Source: Pseudomonas parasichuanensis (GTDB lineage: Bacteria; Pseudomonadota; Gammaproteobacteria; Pseudomonadales; Pseudomonadaceae). From it: a stretch of DNA of 64,000 nucleotides. Below the pieces are notes generated by a model, which saw nothing but the letters and a program-made list of their open reading frames with translations, did no database searches and was not told where the DNA came from. Both the position numbers and the translations under genes were made by a program. Positions 16,894-30,069 of the stretch are shown in pieces (positions within the stretch are counted from its first letter, which is position 1; the number at the start of each line of letters is the position of its first letter). The stretch spans positions 1 to 64,000 of the forward strand of contig NZ_BQHO01000022.1 of assembly GCF_021601385.1 (NCBI RefSeq), given 5' to 3'.

Positions 16894-18747
16894 TCATACC
16901 GCAGCCACTACCACGGCGCCCAGCACCAGCACGGCGCCGACGGCGATCGAGGCGGTGTACCAACGCAGCTGGCCGGTCTCGGTCTTGCTCATGGCGACGT
17001 TGCCGCCGCGAGCCATCCGTGGGATCAGGCCGATGCTGCGGTCCACCGGGTCCTTGCGCAGGATGTGGCAGATCAGCAGGTAAGGTTTGACGAACAGCTT
17101 GTCGTAGATCCAGTCGAAGCCCCAGGCGGCGAACCACCAGGCCGACAGGACGCGACCGATACCACTGTTGGCGATGCTGCTGACGAAGCGGCGCTTGCCC
17201 AGGAACAGCAGGGCCGACAGCAGGATACCGGCGATGGCGATGGCGCCCGAGGCGATCTCCAGCGAGTGCTTGGCTTCGCCACCGGCGTGGCCGGCGCTTT
17301 CAGGCAGCACGCCTGCCAGTGGCGGGTGGATCCAGGCGCCGATGAAGGTCGACAGCACGATCAGCACGCCCAGCGGCAGCCAGTGGCTGATGCCGTGGCC
17401 GGCGTGGGCTTCGGTCTTGGCTTCGCCGTGGAAGGCGATGAAGATCAGGCGGAAGGTGTACAGCGAGGTCATGAACGCGCCGACCAGGCCGGCGTACAGC
17501 AGGCCGGTGTTGCCGCTGGCGAAGGCTTCCCAGAGGATTTCGTCCTTGGAGTAGAAGCCCACGGTCAGGATCGGCAGGGCGGCCAGTGCAGCACCACCGA
17601 CCACGAAGCTGGCATAGGCCAGCGGCAGCTTCTTCCACAGGCCGCCCATCTTGAAGATGTCCTGCTCGTGGTGGCAGGCGACGATCACCGCACCGGAGGC
17701 AAGGAACAGCAGGGCCTTGAAGAAGGCGTGGGTCATCAGGTGGAAGATCGCCGCATCCCAGGCACCCACGCCCAGGGCAAGGAACATGTAGCCGATCTGG
17801 CTCATGGTCGAGTAGGCGAGGATACGCTTGATGTCGGTCTGTACCAGCGCGGCGAAGCCGGCCAGCACCAGGGTCACGCCACCGACAACACCTACCAGGT
17901 GCAGGACGTCCGGCGCCAGCAGGAACAGGCCGTTGGTACGGGCGATCAGGTACACGCCCGCGGTCACCATGGTTGCCGCGTGGATCAGTGCCGAAACCGG
18001 GGTCGGGCCCGCCATCGCGTCGGCCAGCCAGGTCTGCAGCGGCAGCTGGGCCGATTTACCGACCGCGCCACCCAGCAGCATCAGGGTGGCCAGGACCATC
18101 CAGGTGTCACCGGCCTGGAACTTCTGCGGTGCCAGCACCAGCAGCTCCTGCACGTTCAGCGTGCCCAGCTGGGCGAACAGGATGAACAGGCCGATGGCCA
18201 TGAACACGTCGCCGATGCGGGTGACGATGAAGGCCTTGAGCGCCGCGTTACCGTTGTTGCGGTTGCTGTAGTAGAAACCGATCAACAGGTACGAGCACAG
18301 GCCCACGCCTTCCCAGCCAAAGTAGATGAACAGCAGGTTATCGCCCAGTACCAGGAACAGCATGCTGGCGATGAACAGGTTGGTGTACGAGAAGAAGCGC
18401 GAGTAACCGGCTTCGCCACGCATGTACCAGGAGGCGAACAGGTGGATCAGGAAGCCCACGCCGGTGACCACGCCCAGCATGGTGACCGACAGGCCATCCA
18501 CGTACAGGGTGAAGTTCGGCGCGAAGCCGTCCACCGACATCCACTGCCACAGCAGCTGGCTGTACGCGCCGCCCTCAGGCGGGGCGACGTTGAACTGCCA
18601 GATCACGTAGGCGGCAGTGGCCGCCGACAGGCCGACCGAGCCGACGCCGATCAGCGCGGACAGGTTCTCGGACCAGCGACCGCGCGAGAACGACAGCAGC
18701 AGGAAGCCGATCAGGGGGAATACGAACGTCAGGAAGATAAGGTTCAT
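16894..18747 (-). CDS. nuoL: NADH-quinone oxidoreductase subunit L
   Basis: 617 residues, the distal proton-pumping subunit of complex [20 protein letters not shown] contains the conserved helix-5 glutamate; [20 protein letters not shown] and [16 protein letters not shown] are the standard NuoL signatures. The C-terminal region carries the long lateral helix and final anchor. The start overlaps the nuoK stop by 4 bp (ATGA type), as usual for this operon. Confidence 0.97.
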
Positions 18748-19052
18748 CCGCGCATCTCACTGGCAGCATCGATGTCGAGAGTGTGGAAGCGGCGATACAG
18801 CTGCAGCAGGATCGCCAGGCCAATGCTGGCCTCGGCGGCTGCCAGGCTGATCACCAGAATGAACATCACCTGGCCGTCGGGCTGGACCCAACGGGCACCG
18901 GCGACGATGAACGCCAGGGCAGAGGCGTTCATCATGACTTCCAGGCTCATGAGCACGAAGAGGATGTTGCGGCGGACCATCAGGCCAACCAGACCTAAGC
19001 AGAACAGGATGCCGGCGACCGCCAGACCATGCTCGAGAGGGATAGCACCCAT
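18744..19052 (-). CDS. nuoK: NADH-quinone oxidoreductase subunit K
   Basis: 102 residues with three membrane helices. [17 protein letters not shown] and [19 protein letters not shown] contain the two conserved membrane glutamates that link the quinone site to the antiporter subunits. The length matches the family. It overlaps nuoL by 4 bp and follows nuoJ by 3 bp. Confidence 0.97.
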
Positions 19053-19055
19053 GAT

Positions 19056-19556
19056 TTACTCCTTCGCCTCGTTGCGGCCCAGGTGGAAGGCGGTGACGGC
19101 TGCCGCGAGCAGCAGCATCGAGGCCAGTTCGACCACCAGCAGGTACGGCCCGAACAGGCTGATGCCGACCTCTTTGGCGCTGACGGTGGTACCGCTGATG
19201 GCAGCCCCAGACGGGGTGACGAACAGCACGTACAAGAGCTCCAGCAGCAGCAGGGCGGCGAGGATCACCGGCCCCGCCCAGATGCCGGGCTTGAGCCAGC
19301 CGCGCTCCTGGGCGACCGAGGCCGGCCCGAGGTTGAGCATCATCACCACGAACACGAACAGCACCATGATGGCGCCGGCGTAGGCGATCACTTCCAGGGC
19401 GCCGGCGAACGGCGCACCGAGGGAGAAGAAGATCATCGCCACGGAAATCAGCGAGATGATCAGGTAGAGCAGGGCGTGCACCGGGTTGGTGCCGGTCACC
19501 ACGCGCAGCGTGGAGACAACGGCGACACCGGATGCGAAGTAGAAAGCGAATTCCAT
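19056..19556 (-). CDS. nuoJ: NADH-quinone oxidoreductase subunit J
   Basis: 166 residues with about five membrane helices. [20 protein letters not shown] and the following [20 protein letters not shown] are the conserved NuoJ/ND6 segments, including the flexible pi-bulge helix ([11 protein letters not shown]) involved in coupling quinone reduction to pumping. It follows nuoI by 10 bp. Confidence 0.97.
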   Translation of the reverse strand: MEFAFYFASGVAVVSTLRVVTGTNPVHALLYLIISLISVAMIFFSLGAPFAGALEVIAYAGAIMVLFVFVVMMLNLGPASVAQERGWLKPGIWAGPVILAALLLLELLYVLFVTPSGAAISGTTVSAKEVGISLFGPYLLVVELASMLLLAAAVTAFHLGRNEAKE

Positions 19557-19566
19557 CTTTCTGTCC

Positions 19567-20115
19567 TTATGGGAGCAAGCTCTTCACGTTGATCGGCTCG
19601 GCTTCGTTCTGTGCAGAGCCTTTCGGCTTGCCAGCGATGGCCATACCGGCAACACGGTAGAAGTTGTAGTCAGGGTTCTTGCCGGGGCCGGAGATCAGCA
19701 GATCTTCTTTCTCGTACACCAGGTCCTGACGCTTGAACTCGGCCATTTCGAAATCCGGGGTGAGCTGGATCGCGGTGGTCGGGCACGCTTCTTCACACAG
19801 GCCGCAGAAGATGCAACGCGAGAAGTTGATGCGGAAGAACTCGGGGTACCAACGACCGTCCTCGGTCTCGGCTTTCTGCAGCGAGATGCAGCCGACCGGG
19901 CAGGCCACCGCGCAGAGGTTGCACGCCACGCAGCGCTCCTCGCCGTCGGGGTCGCGGGTGAGGACGATGCGCCCGCGATAGCGCGGCGGCAGGTACACGG
20001 GTTCTTCGGGGTACTGCAGGGTGTCGCGCTTGCGGAACCCGTGGGAGAACACCATCACCAGGCTGCGCAGCTGAGTGCCGGTGCCCTTAACGATGTCGCC
20101 GATATACTTGAACAT
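19567..20115 (-). CDS. nuoI: NADH-quinone oxidoreductase subunit I (8Fe ferredoxin)
   Basis: 182 residues. Two complete CxxCxxCxxxCP motifs ([15 protein letters not shown] and [15 protein letters not shown]) bind clusters N6a and N6b, which carry electrons to NuoB in the peripheral arm. Length and position between nuoH and nuoJ are canonical. Confidence 0.97.
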   Translation of the reverse strand: MFKYIGDIVKGTGTQLRSLVMVFSHGFRKRDTLQYPEEPVYLPPRYRGRIVLTRDPDGEERCVACNLCAVACPVGCISLQKAETEDGRWYPEFFRINFSRCIFCGLCEEACPTTAIQLTPDFEMAEFKRQDLVYEKEDLLISGPGKNPDYNFYRVAGMAIAGKPKGSAQNEAEPINVKSLLP

Positions 20116-20126
20116 GGGTCAAATCC

Positions 20127-21134
20127 TCACTGGGCCGCGACGGCTGGCGTGTTGTAGAGCACGATCGCAGCGGTCACCAGCAAATTGATCAGGGTCAGCG
20201 GCAGGCAGAACTTCCAGCTGAAGTCCATCACCTGGTCATAGCGTGGGCGCGGGATCGAGGCGCGCAGCAGGATGAACAGCATGATGAAGAACGCGGTCTT
20301 CAGGGCGAACCAGAAGAACGGCAGCTGCGGCAGCAGGTCGAACGGACCGTGCCAGCCACCGAAGAACAGGGTGACCAGCAGCGCCGAGATCAGGATGATG
20401 CCGATGTATTCACCAACGAAGAACATGCCCCATTTCATGCCGGCGTATTCGATGTGGTAGCCGTCGGCCAGTTCCTGTTCCGCTTCGGGCTGGTCGAACG
20501 GGTGACGGTGAGTCACGGCGACGCCAGCGATGAAGAAGGTGCAGAAGCCGAAGAACTGCGGAATGATGAACCACAGGTTCTGGGCCTGGTATTCAACGAT
20601 GTCGCGCATGTTGAACGAACCCACCTGCACCACCACGCCCATCAGCGCCAGGCCCAGGAACACCTCGTACGACACGGTCTGCGCCGAAGCACGCAAGCTG
20701 CCCAGCAGGGCGTACTTGTTGTTCGACGACCAGCCGGCGAACAGCACGGCGTACACCGACAGGCCGGCCATGGCGAAGAAGAACAGCAGGCCGATGTTCA
20801 GGTCGGCCACGCCCCAGCCCGGGGTGATCGGGATGATCGAGAAGCCGATCAGCAGGGCGCTCATGGCCACGACCGGCGCCAGGGTGAAGATCATCTTGTC
20901 GACGAAGGGCGGGTTCCAGTCTTCCTTGAAGAACATCTTCAGCATGTCGGCGGCGATCTGGAACATGCCGAACGGGCCGACACGGTTCGGGCCGTAGCGG
21001 TCCTGCCACCAGCCCAGCAGGCGACGCTCGACGAAGCTGAGCAGGGCGCCGCAGACCACCACGGCCAGCAGCACCACGATGGCCTTGACGACCTGAATGA
21101 TCACATCGATCACTTCGGGGGTGAACCAGCTCAT
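20127..21134 (-). CDS. nuoH: NADH-quinone oxidoreductase subunit H
   Basis: 335 residues with about eight membrane helices. [20 protein letters not shown] is the conserved N-terminal motif and [20 protein letters not shown] is the cytoplasmic loop that helps build the quinone chamber. NuoH contacts NuoB and NuoD. Its ATG overlaps the nuoG stop by 4 bp. Confidence 0.97.
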   Translation of the reverse strand: MSWFTPEVIDVIIQVVKAIVVLLAVVVCGALLSFVERRLLGWWQDRYGPNRVGPFGMFQIAADMLKMFFKEDWNPPFVDKMIFTLAPVVAMSALLIGFSIIPITPGWGVADLNIGLLFFFAMAGLSVYAVLFAGWSSNNKYALLGSLRASAQTVSYEVFLGLALMGVVVQVGSFNMRDIVEYQAQNLWFIIPQFFGFCTFFIAGVAVTHRHPFDQPEAEQELADGYHIEYAGMKWGMFFVGEYIGIILISALLVTLFFGGWHGPFDLLPQLPFFWFALKTAFFIMLFILLRASIPRPRYDQVMDFSWKFCLPLTLINLLVTAAIVLYNTPAVAAQ

Positions 21135-23845
21135 TGTGCTGCCTCCTGCAGGCCTTCGACGGATGCACCGAAGATGGCGGGCGGGATGCCGGCCAGGCCT
21201 TTGGGCAACGCAACCAGGCCAGCGCCCAGCTCTTCATTGATACGCAGCGGCAGACGCAGCGCCACGCCGGCCACGTTCAGGCTCAGCATCGCACCGTCGT
21301 TGACGCCCAGGCGATCGGCTTCGGACTTGGCCAGGCCGACGTAGGCGGCCGGGATGCGTTCCTGCACCGGGGCGGCGCGCGAGGAGGACTCTTCGCTGCC
21401 GAACAGGTGGAAGAACGGTACCGCGGTCCAGGTGCCACGAGCCGGGTTGAACGCGCCGGGGATGGCGGTGAACCAGCTCAGGCGGTCGCCTTGGGTTTCG
21501 ATCAGGCGCACGCCCGGGTCACCGGCACGCAGGTGGCCACCCACCTCATCCTGGAACTTGTTCCAGGCTTGCGGCGAGTTCCAGCCCGGCGACCAGGCGA
21601 ACGGCACCTGCTGACGCGGTTCGGCCGAACCCGAGTAGCCTTCCATGGAGAAGGCGAACGCGGTGTCCTTGTCCTGCGGGGTACGCGGCTCGTGCACGCT
21701 GATGTTGGCGCGCATGGCGGTACGGCCGGAGTAGCGCAGCGGCTCGCGCGCCAGCTTCATGCCCTTGATGCGGAACGCGGCGGAAGGCGCTGCGTTGACG
21801 ATGCCGGCCAGTTGCGGGGCGGCTTCGGCGCAGGCGCTGGTGACGTGGTCCAGCTGGGTCCAGTCCACCGGCTTGTTGAGCAGGGTGGCACGCAGGGCGT
21901 GCATCCAGCGCCAGCCTTCGTGGATCTGGATGCTGCTGTCCAGGTATTGCGGGTCGAACACCTGGAAGAAGCGCTGGGCACGGCCTTCCTGGCTGACCAG
22001 GGTGCCGTCGCCTTCGGCGAACGAGGCGGCCGGCAGCACCAGGTGGGCGCGGTCGACAGTCGGGGTTTTCGAGTGGTCGGCAACGATCACCACCTTGGCG
22101 GCGGCCAGGGCGGCGTCGACCTTGGCGGCCGGTACGCGGGCGTACAGGTCGTTTTCCAGCACGACGATGGCGTCGGCCTTGCCGCTGATCACCGCGTCCA
22201 GCGCAGCGTCGACGGACTCACCGCCCATCATCGCCATGCCCAGGCTGTTGGCCTCAGGCACGACCAGGCTCAGCGAGCCGTTCTTCTCGCGCAGCTTGAG
22301 GGCCTTGGCGATGTTGGCGGCGGCTTCGATCAGCGCCGGGTCGGCCAGCGAAGTACCGGCGACGACCAGTGGGCGCTGGGCCGCGACCAGGGCGTCGGCG
22401 ATGCGCTGGGCCAGGGCCTTGGCTTCAGTGTCCAGGCCTTCGACGGCAGGGGCGCTCGGGTCGATGGCGTGGGCCACGGCGAATCCGATACGGGCCAGGT
22501 CCGCAGGCGCGGCGTGCACACACTCTTCGGCCACGTCGTCCAGCTTGGTTTGCGCCAGCGAAGCGATGAACAGCGGGTACAGCGCGTGCTGGCCGATGTT
22601 CTTCACCGCAGCGTCCAGCCAAGGCTGTACGCGCATGGCGTCGGCCATGGCCTCGGCCTTGCCCTTGGTGGCCTGGCGTACGGCCAGGGCGACACGGGCG
22701 GCAGTTTGCGTCAGGTCTTCGCCGAGCACGAACACGGCGTCGTGGTCTTCGATGTCGCGCAGGGTAGGGACGGGCAGCGGGCTGTTGTTCAGCACGTTCA
22801 GCGCCAGGCGCACACGGGCCAGCTCACCGGCTTCCATACCCGAGTAGAAGTACTCGGCGCCGACCAGCTCGCGCAGGCCGTAGTTGCTTTCGAGGCTGGC
22901 GCGTGGCGAACCGATACCGACGATGGTGCGGCCGCGCAGCAGGTCGGCGGCCTTGTCCAGGGCGGCGTCCAGGCTCAGCTTGCTGCCATCGGCCAGCAGC
23001 GGCTGGCGTGGGCGGTCCTTGCGGTTGACGTAGCCATAGCCGAAACGGCCACGGTCGCACAGGAAGTACTGGTTCACCGAGCCGTTGAAGCGGTTCTCGA
23101 TGCGGCGCAGTTCGCCGTAGCGCTCACCCGGGCTGATGTTGCAACCGCTGGAGCAGCCATGGCAGATGCTCGGGGCGAACTGCATGTCCCATTTGCGGTT
23201 GTAGCGCTCGGAGTGGGTCTTGTCGGTGAACACACCGGTCGGGCAGACCTCGGTGAGGTTGCCGGAGAACTCGCTTTCCAGCACGCCGTCTTCAACGCGA
23301 CCGAAGTACACGTTGTCGTGGGCGCCGTACACGCCCAGGTCAGTGCCGCCGGCGTAGTCCTTGTAGTAGCGCACGCAGCGGTAGCAGGCGATGCAGCGGT
23401 TCATCTCGTGGGCGATGAACGGGCCGAGGTCCTGGTTCTGGTGGGTACGCTTGGTGAAACGGTAGCGGCGCTCGTTGTGGCCGGTCATGACCGTCATGTC
23501 TTGCAGGTGGCAGTGACCGCCTTCCTCGCACACCGGGCAGTCGTGCGGGTGGTTGGTCATCAGCCATTCGACGACGCTGGCGCGGAACGCCTTGGACTCT
23601 TCGTCTTCGATGGAGATCCAGGTGCCGTCGGAGGCCGGGGTCATGCAGGACATGACGATACGACCACGGGTGTCGTTCTCGTCGGTGTACTGCTTGACCG
23701 CGCACTGCCGGCAGGCGCCGACGCTACCGAGCGCCGGGTGCCAGCAGAAATAAGGGATGTCGAGGCCGAGTGACAGACACGCCTGTAACAGGTTGTCCGC
23801 ACCGTTGACTTCGAGCGCTTTGCCGTCTACGTGGATAGTGGCCAT
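21131..23845 (-). CDS. nuoG: NADH-quinone oxidoreductase subunit G
   Basis: 904 residues. The N-terminal ferredoxin-like domain carries [20 protein letters not shown] (N1b), [16 protein letters not shown] (N5-type ligands) and [13 protein letters not shown] plus a later CPTG (N4). [15 protein letters not shown] with a downstream CDRGR is the extra N7 site also found in E. coli. The C-terminal part is molybdopterin-oxidoreductase-like but serves structure. It follows nuoF after a 133-bp gap containing hairpins, an unusual break in this tight operon. Confidence 0.97.
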   Translation of the reverse strand: MATIHVDGKALEVNGADNLLQACLSLGLDIPYFCWHPALGSVGACRQCAVKQYTDENDTRGRIVMSCMTPASDGTWISIEDEESKAFRASVVEWLMTNHPHDCPVCEEGGHCHLQDMTVMTGHNERRYRFTKRTHQNQDLGPFIAHEMNRCIACYRCVRYYKDYAGGTDLGVYGAHDNVYFGRVEDGVLESEFSGNLTEVCPTGVFTDKTHSERYNRKWDMQFAPSICHGCSSGCNISPGERYGELRRIENRFNGSVNQYFLCDRGRFGYGYVNRKDRPRQPLLADGSKLSLDAALDKAADLLRGRTIVGIGSPRASLESNYGLRELVGAEYFYSGMEAGELARVRLALNVLNNSPLPVPTLRDIEDHDAVFVLGEDLTQTAARVALAVRQATKGKAEAMADAMRVQPWLDAAVKNIGQHALYPLFIASLAQTKLDDVAEECVHAAPADLARIGFAVAHAIDPSAPAVEGLDTEAKALAQRIADALVAAQRPLVVAGTSLADPALIEAAANIAKALKLREKNGSLSLVVPEANSLGMAMMGGESVDAALDAVISGKADAIVVLENDLYARVPAAKVDAALAAAKVVIVADHSKTPTVDRAHLVLPAASFAEGDGTLVSQEGRAQRFFQVFDPQYLDSSIQIHEGWRWMHALRATLLNKPVDWTQLDHVTSACAEAAPQLAGIVNAAPSAAFRIKGMKLAREPLRYSGRTAMRANISVHEPRTPQDKDTAFAFSMEGYSGSAEPRQQVPFAWSPGWNSPQAWNKFQDEVGGHLRAGDPGVRLIETQGDRLSWFTAIPGAFNPARGTWTAVPFFHLFGSEESSSRAAPVQERIPAAYVGLAKSEADRLGVNDGAMLSLNVAGVALRLPLRINEELGAGLVALPKGLAGIPPAIFGASVEGLQEAAQ

Positions 23846-23978
23846 GGTTCAAAGTTCTTCGTTGGCCCGCGTGAGCGGGCGTGGCTAATGGAAATCGGTG
23901 GGCCTGCGGCTCAGCGCCAATCTTTACGGCGAGCCGGCAAGGCCGGCGGGTGGCACGGACCACCCGCGTTCTGTCTTT
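23846..23978 (-). other. Hairpin-rich gap between nuoF and nuoG
   Basis: 133 bp without a gene, while most other nuo junctions overlap or are within 10 bp. It contains GCCCGC-GTGA-GCGGGC (about 23862-23880) and GGGTGG...CCACCC (about 23949-23966) inverted repeats. It could be an mRNA processing, attenuation or stabilising segment. No open frame of its own is convincing. Confidence 0.4.
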
Positions 23979-25340
23979 TTATGCGCCGACCACAATCGGC
24001 TTCGCCAGGTTCGGGCGCAGGGTGCCAGCGCTTTCTGGCGCCACACCGGCCTCGAACTCCGAGCGGAAGTACTTGATGGCACTGCCCAATGGCTCGACGG
24101 CACCCGGTGCGTGAGCACAGAAGGTGCGGCCTGGGCCGAGGAAGTTGACCAGACCCAGCAGGGTCTCGATGTCTTCGGCGCGGCCCTGGCCGTTCTCCAG
24201 GGCGCGCAGCATCTTCACGCTCCACGGCAGGCCGTCACGGCACGGGGTGCACCAGCCGCACGATTCGCGGGCGAAGAACTCTTCCATGTTGCGCAGCAGG
24301 GAGACCATGTTGACGCTGTCGTCCACCGCCATGGCCAGGCCCGTACCCATACGGGTGCCGACCTTGGCGATGCCACCGGCGTACATCTGCGCGTCGAGGT
24401 GCTCGGGCAGCAGGAAACCGGTGCCGGCGCCGCCTGGCTGCCAGCACTTGAGCTTGAAGCCATCGCGCATGCCGCCGGCGTAGTCTTCGAACAGCTCGCG
24501 GGCGGTCACGCCGAACGGCAGTTCCCACAGGCCTGGGTTCTTCACCTTGCCGGAGAAGCCCATCAGCTTGGTGCCGTGGTCTTCGCTGCCTTCGCGGGCC
24601 AGCGATTTGTACCAGTCGTTGCCGTTGGCGACGATGGCCGGCACGTTGCACAGGGTCTCGACGTTGTTCACGCACGTCGGCTTGCCCCACACGCCTACGG
24701 CGGCAGGGAAGGGCGGCTTGGAGCGCGGGTTGGCGCGGCGGCCTTCGAGGGAGTTGATCAGTGCGGTTTCTTCACCGCAGATGTAACGCCCGGCGCCGGT
24801 GTGCACGAACAGCTCGAAGTCGAAGCCCGAACCGAGGATGTTCTTGCCCAGCAGGCCCGCGGCCTTGGCTTCGTCGATGGCGCGGTTGAGGTTCTTCGCC
24901 GCGGTGGTGTACTCGCCACGCAGGAAGATGTAGCCGCGGTAGGCCTTCAGCGCGCGGGCGCTGATCAGCATGCCTTCGACCAGCAGATGGGGCTGTTGCT
25001 CCATCAGCATGCGGTCTTTCCAGGTGTTGGGCTCCATTTCATCCGCGTTGCACAGCAGGTAGCGGATGTTCATGGATTCGTCTTTGGGCATCAGGCCCCA
25101 CTTCACGCCAGTGGGGAAGCCTGCGCCGCCACGGCCCTTGAGGCCGGAGTCCTTGACGCTTTGCACGATGTCGTCGGCGGACATGTCGGCCAGCGCCTTG
25201 CGCGCGGCGGCATAGCCGTTCTTGGACTCGTATTCGGCCAGCCAGACCGGCTCGCCGTCGTCACGCAGGCGCCAGGTCAGCGGGTGGGTTTCGGCGCTGC
25301 GCGCAATGCGGTTGGCCGGGCCGAAGGAAGTGATGGTCAT
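23979..25340 (-). CDS. nuoF: NADH-quinone oxidoreductase subunit F (NADH/FMN binding)
   Basis: 453 residues. [20 protein letters not shown] is the NADH/FMN glycine-rich motif, [14 protein letters not shown] belongs to the FMN site, and [11 protein letters not shown] with a later CAHAPG-type cysteine binds cluster N3. NuoF is the entry point for NADH electrons. The ATG overlaps the nuoE stop by 4 bp. Confidence 0.97.
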   Translation of the reverse strand: MTITSFGPANRIARSAETHPLTWRLRDDGEPVWLAEYESKNGYAAARKALADMSADDIVQSVKDSGLKGRGGAGFPTGVKWGLMPKDESMNIRYLLCNADEMEPNTWKDRMLMEQQPHLLVEGMLISARALKAYRGYIFLRGEYTTAAKNLNRAIDEAKAAGLLGKNILGSGFDFELFVHTGAGRYICGEETALINSLEGRRANPRSKPPFPAAVGVWGKPTCVNNVETLCNVPAIVANGNDWYKSLAREGSEDHGTKLMGFSGKVKNPGLWELPFGVTARELFEDYAGGMRDGFKLKCWQPGGAGTGFLLPEHLDAQMYAGGIAKVGTRMGTGLAMAVDDSVNMVSLLRNMEEFFARESCGWCTPCRDGLPWSVKMLRALENGQGRAEDIETLLGLVNFLGPGRTFCAHAPGAVEPLGSAIKYFRSEFEAGVAPESAGTLRPNLAKPIVVGA

Positions 25341-25834
25341 ACGTAACCCTCCAGCAGCTTGCTGACGCCGGCAGGTTGCACGTCGCCAAAGGTGTCGTCG
25401 TCGATCATCAGCGCCGGGGCCTTGTCGCAGTTACCCAGGCAGCACACCGGCAGCAGGGTGAAGCGGCCGTCGGCGGTGGTCTGGCCGAGGCCGATGCCCA
25501 GCTCGCTCTGGATCTGGCTGACCACCGACTCGTGGCCGCCGATGTAGCAGACCATGCTGTCGCACACACGGATGATGTGGCGGCCAACCGGCTGGCGGAA
25601 GATCTGGCTGTAGAAGGTGGCCACACCCTCGACGTCGCTGGCGGGGATGCCCAGCACTTCGCCGATGGCGTAGATGGCGCCGTCCGGCACCCAGCCGCGC
25701 TCTTTCTGCACGATCTTCAGGGCTTCGATGGACGCCGCGCGCGGGTCCTCGTAGTGGTGCATCTCGTGCTCGATGGCCGAGCGCTCGGTTTCGCTCAGGG
25801 CGAAACGGTCGGTTTGGATAAGCGTGCTGTTCAT
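25337..25834 (-). CDS. nuoE: NADH-quinone oxidoreductase subunit E
   Basis: 165 residues of thioredoxin-like fold. The four ligands of the 2Fe-2S cluster N1a are in [11 protein letters not shown] (C-x4-C) and [13 protein letters not shown] (C-x3-C). [20 protein letters not shown] is the conserved N-terminal helical part. It sits next to the FMN subunit NuoF in the dehydrogenase module; the nuoE stop overlaps nuoF and nuoCD ends 3 bp upstream. Confidence 0.96.
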   Translation of the reverse strand: MNSTLIQTDRFALSETERSAIEHEMHHYEDPRAASIEALKIVQKERGWVPDGAIYAIGEVLGIPASDVEGVATFYSQIFRQPVGRHIIRVCDSMVCYIGGHESVVSQIQSELGIGLGQTTADGRFTLLPVCCLGNCDKAPALMIDDDTFGDVQPAGVSKLLEGYV

Positions 25835-25836
25835 GC

Positions 25837-27636
<1,800 letters not shown>

Positions 27637-27697
27637 TCAACGTTAAGAATGAAGCCAGGCCGCCGGCTCCTGGAGGAGCGGGCGGCAGGTCGCTGGA

Positions 27698-28375
27698 TCA
27701 GACTTCGTCGGGGCTGCGCAGGTTGGTTACCGCGATACGCTGTTCGCGACGCAGGTCTTTCTGGGCGGGCATCTCGGCACGGTAAATGCCTTGATCACCG
27801 ACTACCCAGGAAAGCGGGCGTCGCTCCTGGCCGATCGACTCCTGCAGCAGCATCAAGCCTTGCAGGAACGCCTCGGGGCGCGGCGGGCAGCCAGGCACGT
27901 ACACGTCCACGGGGAGGAACTTGTCGACCCCTTGAACGACCGAGTAGATGTCGTACATGCCGCCGGAGTTGGCGCACGAACCCATGGAGATGACCCACTT
28001 GGGCTCGAGCATCTGCTCGTACAGGCGCTGGATGATCGGCGCCATCTTCACGAAGCAGGTACCGGCGATGACCATGAAGTCGGCCTGGCGCGGCGATGCC
28101 CGGATGACTTCGGCGCCGAAGCGGGCGATGTCGTGGGGCGCCGTGAAGGCCGTGGTCATTTCCACGTAGCAGCAGGACAGGCCGAAGTTGTACGGCCAGA
28201 GGGAGTTCTTGCGACCCCAGTTGACCGCGCCACGCAGCACATCTTCGAGTTTCCCCATGTAGATGTTCTTGTGGACCTGGTCCTCTAGCAGTTGATCGGT
28301 GACGGTTTCCCGTTCACCAACCGGGTACTGCTCGTTGGGCGCATCCGGATCGATTCTGGTGAGATTGTATTGCAT
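27698..28375 (-). CDS. nuoB: NADH-quinone oxidoreductase subunit B (cluster N2)
   Basis: 225 residues. Cluster N2 ligands are in [11 protein letters not shown] (adjacent cysteines), [13 protein letters not shown] and [13 protein letters not shown], as in all NuoB proteins. N2 is the last cluster before ubiquinone. The gene starts 9 bp after nuoA. Confidence 0.97.
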   Translation of the reverse strand: MQYNLTRIDPDAPNEQYPVGERETVTDQLLEDQVHKNIYMGKLEDVLRGAVNWGRKNSLWPYNFGLSCCYVEMTTAFTAPHDIARFGAEVIRASPRQADFMVIAGTCFVKMAPIIQRLYEQMLEPKWVISMGSCANSGGMYDIYSVVQGVDKFLPVDVYVPGCPPRPEAFLQGLMLLQESIGQERRPLSWVVGDQGIYRAEMPAQKDLRREQRIAVTNLRSPDEV

Positions 28376-28384
28376 GCCAAAGCC

Positions 28385-28798
28385 TCATTGTTTCAGCTTC
28401 GCTTGCCGCTTGCGGCGACCTTCGGGTGCCCAGTCAAGAGCTCCGACGCGCCATAGGTAGACAAGACCTGCCAACAGAATTGCTATGAAAACGAGTGCTT
28501 CGACGAATCCGGTCCAGCCGCTTTCGCGGACGGACACAGACCATGCATACAGGAAGAGGGCTTCGATATCGAAGATCACGAACAGCATCGCGACCAGATA
28601 GAATTTGGCGGACAGGCGCAGGCGGGCGCTACCGACGGGCAGCATGCCGGATTCGAAGGGTTCGTTCTTGGCGCGACCCCAGGCCTTGCTACCGAGCAGG
28701 CTGGACAGGCCGAGCATGAAGGCACACAGGCCGACGACACCCAGGAGGAAGATGGCAAAGCCCCAGTTGTGGGCCATGAGTCCTGCCGAATCGGACAT
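28385..28798 (-). CDS. nuoA: NADH-quinone oxidoreductase subunit A
   Basis: 137 residues with three membrane helices. [20 protein letters not shown] and [15 protein letters not shown] are the conserved NuoA/ND3 motifs, the first belonging to the loop near the quinone site and the second carrying the membrane acidic residues. It is the first gene of the operon. A likely sigma-70 promoter lies at 28908-28936 and a Fur-box-like dyad further upstream. Confidence 0.96.
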   Translation of the reverse strand: MSDSAGLMAHNWGFAIFLLGVVGLCAFMLGLSSLLGSKAWGRAKNEPFESGMLPVGSARLRLSAKFYLVAMLFVIFDIEALFLYAWSVSVRESGWTGFVEALVFIAILLAGLVYLWRVGALDWAPEGRRKRQAKLKQ

Positions 28799-28907
28799 GC
28801 TAGAAATCCTTATACAGAGACCCAGCTCTGAAGTCTGAAATAAGTAGAGCGGCGACGCGGTGTCGCAGGCGCAGTGACCAAATGTCGCAGCTGAATCAAT
28901 CGCGCTG

Positions 28908-28936
28908 ATTTTATGGGTAAACCCGGTGCAAGTAAA
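28908..28936 (-). promoter_or_regulatory. Candidate sigma-70 promoter of the nuo operon
   Basis: On the minus strand TTTACT and TAAAAT are separated by exactly 17 bp (plus-strand AGTAAA 28931-28936 and ATTTTA 28908-28913). The -10 matches 5 of 6 consensus bases and the -35 matches 4 of 6. It predicts a leader of about 100 nt before nuoA. Confidence 0.5.
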
Positions 28937-29068
28937 ATTTCCGTTGCAAATTTATTCGTAGGTTTAAGAACAAAAACCGTTCGTAACTGGCTGAAACCCT
29001 TGAGTTTCGGGCATTGCGTGCGGTTTTGTTAATTATGTTTCTTACTCGGCGTAATGACCGCTTAGTTA

Positions 29069-29087
29069 TGTAATGATAATTAATATC
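29069..29087. promoter_or_regulatory. Fur-box-like dyad upstream of nuoA
   Basis: The 19-bp stretch matches the Fur consensus (GATAATGATAATCATTATC) at 15 of 19 positions by my count. It overlaps the dyad AATGATA-N5-TATCATT at 29072-29090. It lies about 270 bp upstream of nuoA and about 130 bp above the candidate -35, within an AT-rich 380-bp gap (28799-29178) that otherwise holds no convincing gene. Confidence 0.5.
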
Positions 29088-29178
29088 ATTTGGGTTGGGC
29101 TGTATTGATTTAGCAGTTCTGAGCCTTGCAAAGTTCATTGGGCAACCCCGCCACTTGCAAATGCGAAAAACGCTCGTT

Positions 29179-29841
29179 CTAGCAGCTTCCAAGCTGGCGT
29201 GTACCGCTCTGGGTCAATGGTTCTGCAGTTGCCGTGCGCATCACCGAGGCGGCGATCAGCCACTGGCCAAGCCAGTAGAGCAGGATGATCAGGTACTGCG
29301 CGGCGGCGAACGGGCTGACGAAGCGGTCGATGCCGATCAGGCTGTCGGAGAATACGAAAGCGCAGGCGCCCAGTGCCGCAACGCCACCGCAGGCCAGGGC
29401 GCGCCAGAGCATGCAGCCGATCGCCAGGGCATACAGCGCCACCGGGATCAGCAGTGGACCCAGGCCGTGGCTGGCGAGCAGGCCGAACAGCGATCCGCCT
29501 ACCAGCAGTGCGAGTGCCAGTGAGGGATAGGCTGGGCGCTGGGTCAGGCTGCAGTAACCGCGCAGGTAGGCGAGGTGGGCGCAGAGGAAGGCTGCCAGGC
29601 CGAACACGAACAGGTCCTGGGGGATGGCCAGGAGGATGTCCCCGAGTACCGAGAAGGCCAGGCCGATCATGATCCAGCGACGGTAGGGTGTGGCGGGCGT
29701 GGTGCTCAGCCAGGCGATGAGGGCGAGTACCGGGATGGGCTTGCTCAGCAGGCCGAGCAGGGCGTTGTCGCTGGCCAATGCATATATATAGAGGGCGGCG
29801 GCTGCGACGGCGATCAGGATCAGGTGGCTTGGACGGGGCAT
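29179..29841 (-). CDS. YhhN/TMEM86 family membrane protein (lysoplasmalogenase-like)
   Basis: 220 residues from the ATG at 29841, which has AAGGA seven bases upstream; the frame above it runs into a REP element. About eight short hydrophobic segments occur, with KPIPVLALIAWL, GLAFSVLGDILLAIP and AFVFSDSLIGIDRFV. The two Asp-containing membrane motifs (GD-LL and SDSLI) are the family's presumed catalytic residues. Animal homologues hydrolyse lysoplasmalogens; the bacterial role is uncertain. It is upstream of nuo on the same strand but separated by 380 bp. Confidence 0.85.
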   Translation of the reverse strand: MPRPSHLILIAVAAAALYIYALASDNALLGLLSKPIPVLALIAWLSTTPATPYRRWIMIGLAFSVLGDILLAIPQDLFVFGLAAFLCAHLAYLRGYCSLTQRPAYPSLALALLVGGSLFGLLASHGLGPLLIPVALYALAIGCMLWRALACGGVAALGACAFVFSDSLIGIDRFVSPFAAAQYLIILLYWLGQWLIAASVMRTATAEPLTQSGTRQLGSC

Positions 29842-29905
29842 GGGCGGTCCTTGCTGCTGGGTAGCCTCAAGGATAGACCTGATCCTGGGTTTTGCGTCGG
29901 CCTGT

Positions 29906-30004
29906 GCCGGCCCTTTCGCGGGCAAGCCCGCTCCCACAGGTACTGCGCATAGTTCGGGGGCTGAGGTAATCCTGTGGGAGCGGGCTTGCCCGCGAAGAGG
30001 CCGG
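29906..30004. repeat. REP inverted pair (GCGGGCTTGCCCGC type)
   Basis: CCTGTGGGAGCGGGCTTGCC and its complement face each other with a spacer of about 30 bp. It lies between aceA and the YhhN-type gene. The same REP class recurs at 32795-32885. Confidence 0.85.
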
Positions 30005-30013
30005 AACAGGAAA

Positions 30014-30053
30014 AAGAAAGGCCCGGGGCTCTCGCAAGCCCCGGGCCTTTCTT
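30014..30053. terminator. Strong intrinsic terminator of aceA
   Basis: AAGAAAGGCCCGGGGCT and AGCCCCGGGCCTTTCTT form a perfect 17-bp stem with a 6-nt loop, 16 bp beyond the aceA stop. The symmetric A/T flanks allow function in either direction. Confidence 0.85.
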
Positions 30054-30069
30054 CAGCGGCAACCCACTA

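Noticed and set aside
28911-29192. 93-codon minus-strand frame upstream of nuoA
   Set aside because: It is AT-rich and Arg/Asn-rich without motif or good ribosome binding site, and it overlaps the candidate promoter and the Fur-box-like site.
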